This document shows positions 51,001 to 64,000 of a stretch of DNA of 64,000 bases, piece by piece (within the stretch, counting starts at the first letter, position 1; every line of letters starts with the position of its first letter). The notes under the pieces were generated by a model. The model searched no databases, had not been told where the DNA came from, and was given only the letters and a program-made list of their open reading frames with translations. The stretch is from Dicaeum eximium (lineage: Eukaryota; Chordata; Aves; Passeriformes; Dicaeidae). The position numbers and the translations under genes were made by a program. The stretch is taken from assembly GCA_013396995.1 (NCBI GenBank), contig VWZP01007940.1, positions 1,225,431 to 1,289,430 on the forward strand. The letters run 5' to 3'.

Positions 51001-54000
51001 TGAACATGTGCTTTGAACAAGTTGGGCTATAGGCAAGAATAACTTTGAATAACTGTAAAATGGACAGATAGGCAGTAGATATTGCTTCTAGCTATACTAT
51101 TCTCTGTTGTTGAAATTTTGTAAAGATGACAGAACTCAAGAACAAAACCTGCTTGAGTTCAGAAAAAGAGCAATAGTTCAAGTCTTCCTCATAAGAAGTG
51201 ATGGAGATGAGCAATATCCATCTGTAACTCCTCTGTCTCCAAGATATTCTAAATATATTCATTTTCAGACTAAAAACATTCTGCATATTGTCAACAAAAA
51301 TAATACTGTGCATTGTCAGATACACTGCTTTTCCACAGCTCTGCTTTTTTGTCAGAAAAGACAAGTAAATAACCCCCAATCTCTTTCTATTTTGCTAAAT
51401 TTGTTTCTGTTATCTCAAAGCAGACTATTATTGTGCCTATAAATCAAAGCGTAATGCTTCTTAACTTCATGACAATTTCAATTGGGTTGAACAATTTGGG
51501 GGACTAGAAGCTTCACGCACATCTGCTGGTGAGGCACAAAGATCTGTAAATATGCAAAACTGGCAATCTGGACCATCTCCCATGCTTCCCTATCATAAAT
51601 ACTGTAGTTAGTGCTATATTGAGAAAAAAGACTTTAAAAACAAGACAAAACTAAGAAAATACAACAAAGTTGAGAAGCAATTTAACCCCCAAAACCTAAG
51701 ACTTTCCTAAATAAGATTAAATTATGCAACCTCAACAATGGGGCTGCAGCATCAAGGAAAGCCTTTAGTGATTTAAGTGGAGAGAAAGATGGCACACCTA
51801 GGATAGTGTCAATTAAGAAGTTCATAAAAGTAGACTGCATCTCTCAGAAAACTGTCACAGCTCTTGGAGCAGTCTAGAGTACTCCAGTAGAGGGTAAACA
51901 CACAGACCTAGGAAAATCTTCAGCAGGTGTTTGCTCATTTGTCACTGAGCCCTGGAGCTCCTGGTGGAAAGCCTAGGGTTTTTCTCCAATCCATGCTACC
52001 AAGGCTCTGAACTGTAATCTCCACTTCAGTAGAAGAATCCTCTACAGCTGTTCCAACTCCAAGGGTTACATATCTGAATATCAGTTTAACTCCTTTAGAC
52101 AAGCATGGGTGTAATTAGGACTGCAAAAGTAATATTTGTCTTCAGTGGAAGACTTCATTAAGGAAGAACCACAGGGGCAAAAACATTTTCTAATTATGCA
52201 TTGAAATCCAGAATTTGGATAGATCATGTCTCCTATTTTTCTGGGACTGTGTTCCTTACTTCTGTGTTTAGCCTCGGTTATATTCTCTAGTCCTTCAAAT
52301 TTGCATTTAAGATCCTTCTGATACCATTTCATTGCTTTGATTTAACTGACAAAAAAAAGCAGATTAAAGCAGAAATAAGAATGTGAAGTAGTGATGGAGG
52401 CAGTTGCTGATATCAAGTAGAGGTATAATGGGTTTATTGGTTTTATTGCCAGTGTAGGCAAGAATTATTTGCAGCACAAAATTCATTCTGGCCTTCCAAA
52501 TTTTCTTCAAGAAGAGCAGATTTAGGATACAGCCAGCAAAAATCCCAAGCATATTTGCAGACAATTGGAGAATGAAGATGCTTGACTAAAAGTGGAAAAC
52601 TGAATATATTATCATATGATATTATTTCACAAATTGAAAACAATTGTTTGAAAACATTTTTCTTCTTCAGGAAAGTGGTGCTTCCTTTGCATTTTACTTG
52701 CACAGCAAAGCTATACTTCTCCTCTCTCTTTTCTTACCCCTTCTCAAAATAAAATAAAATAAATGTAACATTAGCAAGATGAAGACTGGCATCAAGATAT
52801 CAAAGACTATATTCTAATTTTAAAATGTCTGGAAAGACATCTGCATGATGTTTCTATTAAAGATTTATGTCCTTTATAATACTGTGAGTTATGTATTCCA
52901 TGGCAAACTATAAAAATACTTTTAAAAAGCAGGGGTTTTTTTCTTTGCTAATGGGAAAATCTAACTTCTGCAGCACACTTTACTTACTTGAACACATTGG
53001 TTGACTAAAAGTGGTAGTCTATTTAGGACTGGATTTCTTTTCATTCAATTTGATATGTGATGTTGTTAAAACTATTTAGGAGTGGTTTGGACAAAAAAAA
53101 AGTGTACCCTATAATACAAGAACTTTAATCTATTTACTAATAATTCACTTTCTAAAAGCAGGAAAAACCTACTCTTTGAGATTTCCATTTCCACTAAATA
53201 AGAACACTGAGAAAGGTTAGCTTTGTCATACATTCCTACAGAATTATTGAAGGAGATGAACAATGAACACTATTATAATAATTAAAATTTCCATTATGTC
53301 TATAATACCTTTGACTCTCAAAACCCTTGTTCATAACTTGGAAAAACATTTTCTTACTTTGAAAAAGAGCTGTAATGAAATAATAATCCAATAACATGAA
53401 AAGTGTGTGTGGACATTTTGAGAAGATGATTGATGTTAAGCAAAATAAATTTATCTCAGCTCTAGACAAATTGCTCATTAATTGTATTTACTGAAAAAAA
53501 TGAATGTATTTATTCTCATTAATTTTGTCACAGGAACTTTGAGTTCTGGTAACTAGAGATTAGGGGATATCATCAATGAAAAGTTTGACTTCATAGTGTT
53601 ATAGACATATATTTGTTATAGATGCAAAGAGCAAATACTTTATTAATGCAGCTGGTGTGTCTAGTAAAAATCAATCTAAAACCAGTGACCTGATCTAGCA
53701 TACTCTGGAATTATGGAAGGCTTCTTATTAATTTTAATGGTTACCTTAAGATCATAGATTTCAGTGAGGTTTCATTGTAATTTCAGTCTTTTGAGTACCC
53801 ATTAAAATCTTGACTGCTAAATCCGTGATTTCACTGAGGTAAATTGAAATTTAGGGTGATTTAGTAAAGTTGGGTAATGATTCTTTACTTCATAGCTCAA
53901 AGACTTTCATCATTTACTCTCAAGCATTCTGCATTTGTCAAATACAAGATGCTTGAAGAGCAGTGGGAGAGATGATCTAGCTTTGATCATATTTTGTGTT

Positions 54001-56025
54001 ATCTGTTTGCTACAGAGCACTTCTGTTTGCATTCTTCATGACTCAGGGCCCTGAAAAGGGATTCAGACTTCTCTCTATTCTCTATTCAGTGTGGTGGGAA
54101 TTCAGCAAATGTGCTCAGCTCAACTGGGAGAGCTTTTCTGGGGTTTGTTGGTTTTGCAGTTTGCTCTCAAATATAGCAGTCGGCTGATGTTTTCAGGGTT
54201 GCATAAGGGATTTTGATGACCAGTTCCCATTAAAATTAATGAGCACTGAGCATACAAATCCCACCGGTAGTCTCACCCTTTCTGGTATTAAAACAATAAA
54301 AGTTGGAGAGGAGTGACATGTAAAATAAAATTTATGTTGCATTAAAAAAGAAAATCTAGTATCTATAAAACCATTCAGCAGTCCCTTTCCCTCACTCTTC
54401 AGTGAAATCATTTATGGAAACTCCATGAAAGCACTTTTATTATAGCTCTAGATGCTCATACTTGAACCTTGCTTTATGTGGGTTATTTGACTGATATTTA
54501 TTTTATATTACAGTATATTTCTGAAACTTTGACCCCTAATTTATTGCAGGAAGGAGCCATAGTAATAATAAAAAATGGCAGCAAGAGCTTCAGGTTTTAA
54601 AATTTTTGCTGATGCTTTATATCTTTCACATTGTATTTTTATTAACTTATTAAGAGTTTCTGAGCACTAGACATATCTTTGTTCTAACTGTTTAGGAATC
54701 CATTCTGTATGATGTAATCCTAGAAATGGAAAGCAGGAAGAACATACTTAAAGCATTTAGTCTTGCCATTAAAAATTGAATTCTGCCAGACAGGTTCACT
54801 GTTGATACTACAGAAGACTGAGAACAGAAGAGATATACTGATATATCACAAATGCATTCCAAAGATTTCTTAGTGTTAGGAGAGAACTGAAAGATTTTTA
54901 GTGTCCAGCTCAATAAAGCAGTGACAGATCTTAAGTTTATAAAACACACAAAATGACCAGAAAAATAAATTTATTCTCATGATACAAAATGAAGCAAAAC
55001 AACATCAAACCAAAGTATTTTGGAAAAATATTTATCCAAAAAGTAGACAAAAAGTTGAAACCAATTCAGAAAACTATCAGTGAAGTTTCTTTTTGTCTGT
55101 CATTTATTTGATGGAAAGGATATTTAAATGCCACTTTCTGATGTAAGAAGTAAAATGGACATAACTCTTCAGGAATAGCAGTCAAAAAGCTATCATTTAA
55201 TCTTCTTTATGGAATTTTAAATTTTTGACAAAAGATTTATTTTTGTTGGAAAAACAGTAATATGGAAAATATTCTACAGTAAAAGTATTTCTCTCAAGAA
55301 TACAGAACATGTCATACAATTTACTCCGTTTATACTTTTACATATTTTTACTTTTAGAAGACATTAGTAAATACAATTCCAATTAATTATATGCTATTGT
55401 TGCACTCAATGGTGAATCAGGACTCTTTGACTCCAATATCAGAAGGCTTATATGATTTATTAAAATAACTCCATTGATCAGAAGGATTTTGGGCTATATC
55501 TGCCCTGGTACAGAGCTAATATACTTTCTTCATCATGCTCCATACAAATCTGCTAGAATGCTTAGAATTCAAAGATAAGAATTGTCAATCTCATTGGTCA
55601 AGAAAGGGAGAAGGCTCTCATCCTCCATGGGGGAGACAGGGCAGCCAAACACCACCTGTCTTTGAAACACACGTAGCTCAGATATTTTAAGTTTTATCAA
55701 ATTCTGTGCTAAGAAGTGAGCTTTCCCATGGAAGCAAAAATTCAGCAAGTTTGCACCCAAGAAACTTACAAAATATCATAACTACAATATGCTGAGTTAT
55801 TTTATTTATTATTCACACATATATTTTATTATTATCTTTCTCACTCAAGCAAAATATTTTATAAAACTTGAGGTCCTGTGTCTGCACTTTTTTCTGTCCC
55901 CACTTATTTCAAGACTAGCTGTACGCTTGCTTTGCAAAAAAAAAAAAGAACTTGAAACTTGGTGGAAAAGCTAAACATGATTCAGCAGCATGTCCCTGCA
56001 TTACAGAAGTCCAAACACACATAGA
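45034..56025. other. AT-rich noncoding DNA, nothing recognised
   Basis: Eleven kilobases without a recognised element, gene or RNA. Small features are an AAAAT run at 52746-52763, A-rich tracts, and slightly GC-richer sequence around 49240-49640. The open frame at 51107-51442 (111 codons, +) and others up to 95 codons have no recognisable similarity. Confidence 0.5.
52746..52763. repeat. (AAAAT)n short microsatellite
   Basis: Three to four AAAAT pentamers in a row. Too short to be notable beyond simple-sequence background. Confidence 0.8.
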
Positions 56026-56615
56026 GAGATGGAATCATAAAGGCAGACTGGAAGGGACCTCAAGAATTGTTTAGTCCATCCTGTTACACAAAGCAGGGTC
56101 ATCTGTTCAGTCAGACTAGGTTACTCAGGTCCAGTCAGGTATTGAAAACATCCTAAAACAGGGAATGCATAGCCTTTCTGGGCAGCCTGCTGTACTGCCT
56201 ACCTGTTCTCAGAGCAAAAAAGTGTTTCTTAAAAGCCAGTCTGAATTCATGTTACACTCACTGTCTCCTCTTTCCCACCTTGCACCAGTGGGAAGAGACC
56301 CTTTCCAGCTCCTTGATAACCCTTGGATAGGTGCTGAGGCATTCTTGATAAGCACTCCTGAGGTGATCTCTCCTCCAGGCTAACAAGCCCCAGGTCCCCA
56401 GTTTCTTCCCACAGGGCAAAGGCTACAGTCCTCAGCCAGTGTCCTCTGCTGTACTAACCTATCGATTTCCTTCTAATATTGAGGGACTCAAAAGTAGATG
56501 TAGTATTTCAGGTGGGATCTCACGTATTCCAAGTAGCAAGAATTAATACCTCCCCTCAATGTTCTGCAATGCCCCTATAAATACCTCCCAGGGCACCATT
56601 GTCCATTGCTATGCT
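56026..56615 (-). mobile_element. Old CR1 LINE, 3' part, antisense
   Basis: On the + strand, the complement of the CR1 3' region is seen in order: 'ggaatcataaaggcagactggaagggacct', 'gtccagtcaggtattgaaaacatc', 'ctttctgggcagcctg', 'cagtgggaagagacc', 'tctcctccaggctaacaagcccc' and, deeper in ORF2, 'gggactcaaaagtagatgtagtatttcaggtgggatctcac'. It is a decayed copy of an older CR1 subfamily, with about 590 bp kept. Frames are broken. Its 5' border (high coordinate) fades out near the 'gggcaccattgtcc' block. Confidence 0.85.
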
Positions 56616-57879
56616 TTCTAAGTCTTATTTGTTGCAATTTGGTTTATGTTTCAATTTCCTGATCCTCTTTGCACAGTTGTACTCTTCTTTAGTGTTCATC
56701 TTCAGTAATCTGACTTACTCACTTCCTGTGACATTCTTTCTTCAATTTTTATTCCTTGAATATAGATTTGTGAAACTGATGCATCTTTAAACTGACTTTT
56801 CCTTCATTTATGGTATTAATATTACCTCTGCCACTCTCTTGACATCCATCTTCCTTTAGAAATGAAGCCCAGTTAACCTTACCTAATATCCTTCTTGGCT
56901 AACTGCAAATTGCAGTCCATCACCTGGTTTCATGTGGAATTTCTCTTACCCACCCTATACATTCATATATGTCACAAGTACAGGAAATGTTTACCTTGAG
57001 ACTGGTTCTTTTAACAAACAAAAAAAACAGTTTCCCAGTTTTCAAAGGATAATCTACATTTTCAGGTGTGCCCTACCTGAACTTTGAGATGTGCTTATCA
57101 TAGTGTTAAATCCAATCCAGTAGTGCCAAATCTCTATGAACGTATTCTGAATCTCAGCACGGTTTATAAAACTCAGACATGACTCTGTTTTTTCAGTATT
57201 CACGCACCTTCTGTGAAATAATTTTTTTTTTTTTTTTAGAAAGTGGTTCAAACCAAAGGTTCCTCATCTTGAAAACTTTCATATTGGATGAAAATATTTT
57301 TCTATTTTGTTTTTCTTTTCCAATTCCTTATTTTCTGTACCACAAAAGCAAATAGAACAACGGACCAGTCTTAAATTTTTCAAATTGTGTATAGCACAGA
57401 TGATGATATTTTACAGAATATGAGTACCAGCATGTATTGATTGTAGCTGAAAATGAAAGACAAAAGTTTAGTAAACAATAAGCAGCATTTATTCTAGTGA
57501 AATGAGCCATAACTATTCTGGCTGAAGGTCAGAATATGGTTTTATTTCTCAGAACCATTAAGATCAAACCATTGAGTGCTGTTCCTCTGGAAAACAATTT
57601 TTAAGTATTCAAAAAAAAAATCTCCAATGAGAAACTTGCCATGTAACTTCTACTATTATCACTATCAGAGTGGTTTCATGTAGTTCCTTGAGGCACCCCT
57701 CAGAAGTTGTGATTTTTTTCTTAAATTAGGAAAAGAACAAGTATGAACAAAAAATATTGGTTTCCACAAAGGGTTTAGGATTTTAAATCAGCAAACATGG
57801 AAAAAAGTAGATTGGAAAGGATTTCTGAATATCAACAATGCCCTGTCCTAAGCAGAATGAACTTCAAAGTCAAAATGAA
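56616..57879. other. AT-rich noncoding DNA
   Basis: Lies between two antisense CR1 copies. Contains a 16-base T run at 57222-57237. Nothing else recognised. Confidence 0.5.
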
Positions 57880-59240
57880 TGTTACTTAATGCCATTTCAA
57901 CTTGAGCTTTGAATATCTCCAAAGCTGAAGATACTGCAGCTTCTCTGGGCATCTGTGACAGTGTTTGACCACCTTTTGGTGAAAACTTTTTTTTAATGTT
58001 GTATAGATAGTGTGGGCAGATTGCTTGTTAACAGGTGGGGAAAAAAGGAGATAGAATATTGCCATAAGGGAACACCTGCATGTGAAATCAGATTTTTTGA
58101 GCAGGAGGGTCAGTTACTCATTAAATGGCAATGGGAGTCTATGTTACAAAGGTCCCTCTTAGCTACATCTTCACCTGGCTCAAACAAGACCCTTTTGTGC
58201 ACAATTCTAATAATGCACATCTGTCCCACAGTTCTGCCAATTACTCTGGCCCACATATAATTAGTCACTACTTGTTTCTTAAATATATTATCTACCTATT
58301 AAAGACTGTTCCACCTGACCACCCATGCAGGAAAAATTTCTACTGTCTACCACTATCTAAACAGAATTGTTTCTGAAACAGCATTCACCTAGGGAATCTG
58401 TGGAGGGAAGGACCTGATTTGCCCCACAGGAAGTTTACCAACACACTGACACATACAAATTGGGCTGTACACAGTGGGGGCTGACTGGGGCACTTTCTAA
58501 AGCTCCTATATGTCAGTTAAATACTTAATTGTGAAGGTGACTTGAACTTCAGTCACTCATCCAATTTCAAGTCAGCTTGTTCTCTCATATCAGCTCCTTA
58601 TCTCATCTACATGGATGAATAGTGAGACCATCCAGGAGTTTACTGATTGAGGTGCACTGGCTGTCCACAGGGACCCTAATATCTAGCTAGCCCACTCTTA
58701 CAAAAAACTTGATTTTCATGTCTAATTATGTAGCTTATGCCCCGTAGAACTAGCTACATATATAACTAATCAGAATTCCTTACTCCCTGCCCTTTCACTG
58801 AACTTTAAAAATAGGCTGGCTCCATCATCTTTAAAAACTCCTTTTAGGCAGTGGCAGAGTGTAATTAGGTCTCTTCTTAGCCTTACTGTCTCTTCTCCAG
58901 ACTAAGTAAACTCAGTTTCTTCAGATTCTCATCATATGCCCAGGGCTCCCGTTTCCTCCTCAGCTTTGACTTTCTCCTTGTAATCAACATTTGCTTTGCA
59001 TGGGGCATACCAAAGGTGACTCTGTACTTCAGATATGGTCTCATACAGCCACCTCACTAAGAAGCCACACAGTTTCATTCTTCATTGATGTATTCCATAC
59101 CAGGAGGTTGTCACACCAGCCATTGAAAGGAAACCTGTCCTGTGGTGTTTCACAAACACCATTGTATCGATTCTAGAAGTCCTGATGATATCAATCCCCT
59201 CAAGATTTTAGCCCTTCAGGCTTTGAATCAAACTTTGCAA
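57880..59240 (-). mobile_element. Old CR1 LINE, antisense, split by ~800 bp
   Basis: Two CR1 pieces in the same orientation and in the right order. 57880-58002 holds the complement of the 3' UTR ('gaatatctccaaagctgaagatactgcagc', 'ctctgggcatctgtgacagtgtttgaccacc'). 58811-59240 continues with 'ggctggctccatcatcttt', 'cttcttagccttactgtctcttctccagact' and 'actctgtacttcagatatggtctcatacagcc', the ORF2 3' part. In an intact copy they would be nearly adjacent, separated by at most ~100 bp of sequence, so the intervening ~800 bp is an interruption. Both pieces are diverged to a similar degree. Confidence 0.75.
58003..58810. other. Unidentified insert inside an old CR1
   Basis: About 800 bp that does not look like CR1 and separates two CR1 pieces that should be close together. 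Neither LTR-type TG...CA ends with target duplications, nor terminal inverted repeats, nor a poly(A) tail could be recognised. It may be a decayed mobile element of an unknown type, or the two CR1 pieces may have been separated by rearrangement. Overlapping open frames of 82-83 codons at 58012-58376 show no similarity. Confidence 0.45.
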
Positions 59241-59879
59241 TCTTTTCTTAGTTGTTCATTGTAGCTAGACAGTTATAATTAAGCAATTGCACTGTGATCA
59301 CTGTATGCTTGGCTAGATTTTTGTTTTAAGGAAAAAGGAAGACAGTCTCAACGTTAATGGGCAAAAATAGCCATCAATAGTGAACTCAGCAGAACTGAGC
59401 AGTAACTGGGTGAAAAGTGATTGGGAGATTCTTAGCACTCTCATTGACCACCCACTCACAACAGACCCCAGACTCAAATGAAGGGAAGAACTGCACATGT
59501 GGACTAAATAACATGAAAAATGACAGATATAGCAAGCGAATAGGGTACTAATTAATGAAAAAGTTACGTAACAAATGAATGCTGATGCCTTTGTTTGTTA
59601 AAATGTATGAATAGCTTAAATTTTGGACTATGGAGGAGCCAGCCTTCTGTGGCTTATAACCTAGCTTCCCAATTTGTGCAAACTAGAAAAAAACACAGAA
59701 ATAATTCTGACTAGGTAAGGAGCCTGTGTTCACAACACTTTTAAGCAGTAACTCAAGGCATCCTGGGCACCCAATTCACATCAGTTGCCACGTGAACTTT
59801 TTGCACACACCTTGATCACAGTGTTTCTGGTTACTGGCCTCTACGAATTTCAGTCTTTTCAAACCACCAAGATTTTCTA
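59241..59879. other. Noncoding DNA, nothing recognised
   Basis: AT-rich sequence between the split CR1 and a GC-rich block. No open frame worth calling. Confidence 0.5.
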
Positions 59880-60520
59880 ACTTGGCAGGCAACTGCTCCC
59901 ACTGCCTTTGGTTACCAAATGGGTGTCACTGTCCTCATGAAGACTATATCAGGTGCATACTTCTTTCTGCGCTCCAAAAAGGAAGGAGAAACGAAGTAAA
60001 GGAACTTTTAGTTGTAATGTCACATTTTCTGTACCAGTCATCAGGGGCCGGAGTGCAATCCACATTTCCACACCCAGCTATGGAGTTCAGCTGCCAGGGC
60101 TTTGGGCCAGCAGTTGGTGCTGCCGTGGGTCTGTTAAGTCAGAAAGAAGAGACATTTGAGAAAGAACTACAAGAAGCAGGCACATGGCCAAACACAAGCT
60201 AGGACAAGATGCCTCAATCTGATGGGCAAACTCGGGACTATGCCTGTTCCTGGTCATGTAACTCTGCTCCTGCCTGGGCACTTTTCTTGTTACCACAGCT
60301 TGTCCAGCCAATTCCCAGCACGAGTGCCCAGGCCCTGGGCTCAGTTTGTTGAAGGGCAGTGGTGAATCCTGGCAGGAAGGGACAGGAAGGGCTCTGTTAC
60401 CCTGTGGCTGCACATGCAGACCCCAGACACTCAGGTGCATAACACAGCTGACAACTCATCGCTGTCCAGAACATCTGCCTCCCCTCACACCAGCCCCACA
60501 ACATTTATTTCTGCTCCATT
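59880..60520. other. GC-rich block of unknown origin
   Basis: Locally GC-rich sequence with overlapping open frames of 68-117 codons on both strands. None is recognisable as a protein and none has an obvious splice-bounded exon form. Low CpG argues against a CpG-island promoter. A short T-rich tract (60560-60590) follows it. Confidence 0.35.
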
Positions 60521-63500
60521 TACTTAACTGTGCTTTGGCTACAAGGTTAAGAGAGTGGGTTTTTTTGTTTGCTTGTTTGATTTTTTTTTCCCAAAAAGCC
60601 TTTAATAAATATAAAAAGATAAAATCCTGATTACACTCCTAATATACGGTGGCAAAAACTGAAATTGGTTCTAACTGCCCTTATTTTTTTAAGATGATAA
60701 GACTTATTGCTTCCAAGTAATTTATTTTGTAATCTTTCACACACACCCTTCCAGAAAAAAGATACATTAAAAATTCCCTCATTTTTCAGCAAAGAAAATA
60801 TATTAATTTTTTTAAAGCAAGATTTTAATGTTGTAACTATTCAATGTTTCATCAGAATATTGTTACTTGAGTTGCGGTGAAGCATTGAGCTTTATCATGA
60901 CTTTGAATATTTTATTATATGTATCACAAAACCACAGGGAATAGTGTGGATTTCTGAAGAGTTTAATGAATGATATCTCTGTTATATTTTTTCACCCCAG
61001 TTAAAAGAAAGAAAAAGATACCTGTATGTGCAAATTGTAATATACAATCAGTAGTAGAAATAGATCTGAATGTTCTCTGTTGTTCAGCCCTTAGAGTATT
61101 CCTATCAAATTCCTTTACTAAGTCAAATAATTTCTTCATGATTCAGTAATGAGCAAAAAGTACCAGGTTTTAATACTCTATCTTGATTTATAATTATTCA
61201 TTTCATCCAATTATTTAATTGCTGACCTTGGCCTTTTCGACTTTTGTTTCAGAACACTGCAAATCTTACCAATTATCTCCAAATTTAAAAAAAAAAAAAT
61301 CCTCTTTCTCTTGGTCACAAATTAGTGGAATAACACTTTTTATTGTCATATTAGACATTGCACCCTACCTACATTTTGATTTTACATGGTTTTGAAGGGT
61401 TAGGGGGTTTTTTTGTGTCAGGATCACATAGACAGCATGGAGGATAGCCATCAGATCACTGAAAATTACCTAAGGAAACAAACTTCTCTCTATTATGTTT
61501 ATCAAACAAAGGCAAACAGAGGCAGTAAATTTAGAGCAATCAGTTTCCTCTGACTGCTACAAAATTTACAAAAACTCCTTCTTCTAAGTTTCATACTAAT
61601 CATAAGACCCTTGCTAATTTTATTTCTTGGGCATTGATAAGTTGGTCAGCTCTTTCTTTACTGGTCACAGAGAAGAAAAGGTGCAAAGAACCTGCAAGCA
61701 GCAGGTCCAGTCCTAGGGAGTGGCTGGAACCAGTTAAGTAAGTCCCAGCATGAATAGACTCTAATACACTCATCATATTGGAACAAATCCCACTTCTTCT
61801 GAAGCAAGGCAAGGGCCACTTTGGTGCAGAACTGTTGGTGGAGAGTGATTTTGTGAATGCCAATAAAGTTGTATTTAAATATACCTCAAGCAATAAATCT
61901 CTCTGATGAGACAATTTTCATAAAATTACCAGTATCACACTGAGTGGCCCAAGAGGAACAAAAGTTTTATTAGGAGTTTATCCCCAAAATTAACATTTCT
62001 CACTTTCCTTAAAAAATAAAAAGTATCAAAAGAAAAATAATCTAAACCTTAAAAATGATAAAGCATTACATTAAATTTGAATAAAAAAGTAAACAAGAAG
62101 GAAAGAGAGCAATGAATGTTCAGTATTCATTTGACATAGTCAAATCATCTACTCCACACAGAGTAATGGTCACATAAATCCTCCCTATAATCACATCACA
62201 TTTTTCATGTAAAAAAATTGACTGATAGTGAGTAGAATAGATTGTATATAAATAAATGCAGTCTTAGGAACACACACATTGAAAAAAACGACCTGGACAC
62301 CATTGTTAAGTAAATCAAACTATATTCATCTAGTGCCATACATGCATTAAACACAGTAAAATTAATTTGTTTTTTGTTTCCCACTATTTTAACTTAAGTA
62401 AAATACATTGACAATTTATTAATCACAATACCAGATGAAGAAATAAAAAGCCCAGTTGTACAGATCATGTGGATAAAATAAATTTAATTTGCTTGCTACT
62501 CTACAGCATATTACATTTACTTTTCTTGTTGTGGTTACCTAGAAAGTAAAAATTTTCAAATGCAAATAATCTGTAACATTCAAGTCCTTTATAATCCATG
62601 CTTCTTTTTCTCCCCCTACCTTCAATGGGAAAAAATTTCTTGCCCTTTTCCTTACAGAGCTCATTGCTCTGTATGTGAAGAAGATAAACTGTATTCAGTT
62701 TTCTCTTTTTAACATTGAAGATAGAATATTTTTAGACTTTTTGATTTCTTTTTTTCTTAAATCATAACATCTTCAATGTCACACTTAGAAGTTTACTATT
62801 TGCTTAATGTTTTCTGGTGGTTTCAAACATGAGAGAAACCAAAACTATTACTGTATAAATTCTGCTCCTTGTGTGCCTGACTTGTCAGTCTATCTGACTT
62901 GTACTTAGAACTCTATGCCACAGTTTTGAAAAGTAACAAGACTACCCTAAACAAATACAGTGCTGATTTGTTCTTCTGTACTGAAGATATAAGCAGACAA
63001 ACTGTTCAACCTTTTGCTTATATATTTCTCTTATTTCAGTCCAGAAAAGGAGATGGATGATTTATTGCATACTTCTTAGTGTTTCAGAGCCTGATTTTGC
63101 TTCCCTTATGGATCAAAAATGGAATTCAAGAGTTGTGAGGCTGTACAAACCACAAACAGTAATACCCATTTCATCAGCTGATGCCTAAGCAGACATCAGT
63201 TAGAGCTTCACTATTTTTCAGAAAATAAGTCATTTGAGGATCTCAGGGAGCACAATGATTTTCTGTGAGTTTCTTGGTTTAACATTACAGTGCTTAATGT
63301 AGTAGAGGATATAGAATCAAGTTTTTCTGACAGATTCTATTGTCACCTGAATGAAATTTAGCATATTGTTTTTCTAGTGGGATATTTAGAACATTAAGTC
63401 CAGTTTTAAAATGAATTATTCAAAATTGGCTGTTTTTTATCTCATTGCACTGCTCCTTTTCCCCCTTTTCCTTCAGTAAAGAGTAGTGATGTAAAAGTGC

Positions 63501-64000
63501 CATAGAAATTGGCAAAGACTTTTCAAGAAGAATTAACTTATCATAATTGTAAAAATAAAAGAGAAATATGCTGAAATAAAATCATTAAAATTCATATGAT
63601 AGTGTGATATAGTATTTACATAGACATGAAGTTATTTGATTTGTCATTAAAAAGTCTGATGTATATTTCAAAAAGTCTCATGTGAACACAGAGTACTAAA
63701 CAGAGAGTCTTCCTTCAGAGATATAAATGTTTAGCTAAATAGATTGTTCGTGCTTGCCTCACAGATTGCACTTAGTAATAAAATCATATGGGAGCAATAC
63801 TATTTAATCCATCTGAATGCTGTTACCATCTCTTCATTTTCACTGGCTGTTTTGCATAATGCCCATAAAAGTGTTTAGAAAAATAATACAGCATCTAAGA
63901 CTTCTACACAACCCAGAAGTTTACAATCTGATCTTTAGATCCTTTTCTGATGTTCTATATTTTTTTTTCTCTTCTTTAAGTTGCAGGGTTCTTTCACAAT
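60521..64000. other. AT-rich noncoding DNA, nothing recognised
   Basis: Contains A and T runs (near 61287 and 63961) and short open frames only. The minus-strand frame at 61600-61914 (104 codons) has no recognisable similarity. No element end or RNA gene was seen up to the window edge. Confidence 0.5.

Noticed and set aside
61600..61914. 104-codon minus frame that looks fairly protein-like
   Set aside because: I could not match it to any family and see no exon or promoter context. A conservation test would be needed before calling it.
1..64000. CRISPR arrays, operons, prokaryotic promoters, tRNA or rRNA genes
   Set aside because: None seen. Composition and repeat families are those of a bird nuclear genome.

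Overview
This window looks like vertebrate nuclear DNA, almost certainly from a bird. It is AT-rich and has no recognisable gene. Its interspersed repeats are fragments of CR1 LINEs, which carry the avian CR1 3' end (ATTCTATG-type octamers) and the FADD-type reverse transcriptase context, plus long terminal repeats of two avian endogenous retrovirus classes (ERVL-like with a 5-bp target duplication, ERVK-like with a 6-bp one). I saw no mammalian-type Alu or L1. The ERVL-type LTRs resemble those of songbirds, so a passerine is plausible but not shown. The sequence is best read as a gene desert or part of a very large intron.

Layout. 1-7000 is unremarkable AT-rich DNA apart from an unexplained GC-rich block at 2080-2790. 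A TTTTC microsatellite (7006-7100) and an old CR1 (7575-7835) follow. 11022-11995 is one CR1 insertion whose 5' part is inverted, as expected from twin priming. 14229-14636 is a solo ERVL-type LTR with an intact 5-bp target duplication, and 27037-27502 is a more eroded relative. Further CR1 pieces lie at 17406-17695 (+), 25052-25125 (-), 25478-25853 (+) and 39408-39503 (-). A purine-only minisatellite built on 5-base steps lies at 29652-29803. A GC-rich block of unknown origin lies at 34550-35310. 44351-45033 is an ERVK-like provirus reduced to a 5' LTR, primer-binding site, short leader and the last ~30 bp of the 3' LTR, bracketed by TTAAAC target duplications. The right end holds two old antisense CR1s (56026-56615, and 57880-59240, which is split by about 800 bp of unrelated DNA) and a GC-rich block (59880-60520).

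Coding potential. Every open reading frame is short (the longest ATG-started one is 149 codons). The ones I could explain are LTR, CR1 or microsatellite sequence; the rest resemble no protein I recognise. I therefore call no CDS. I found no tRNA, rRNA, CRISPR or new multi-gene system. The most informative content is the history of the mobile elements.
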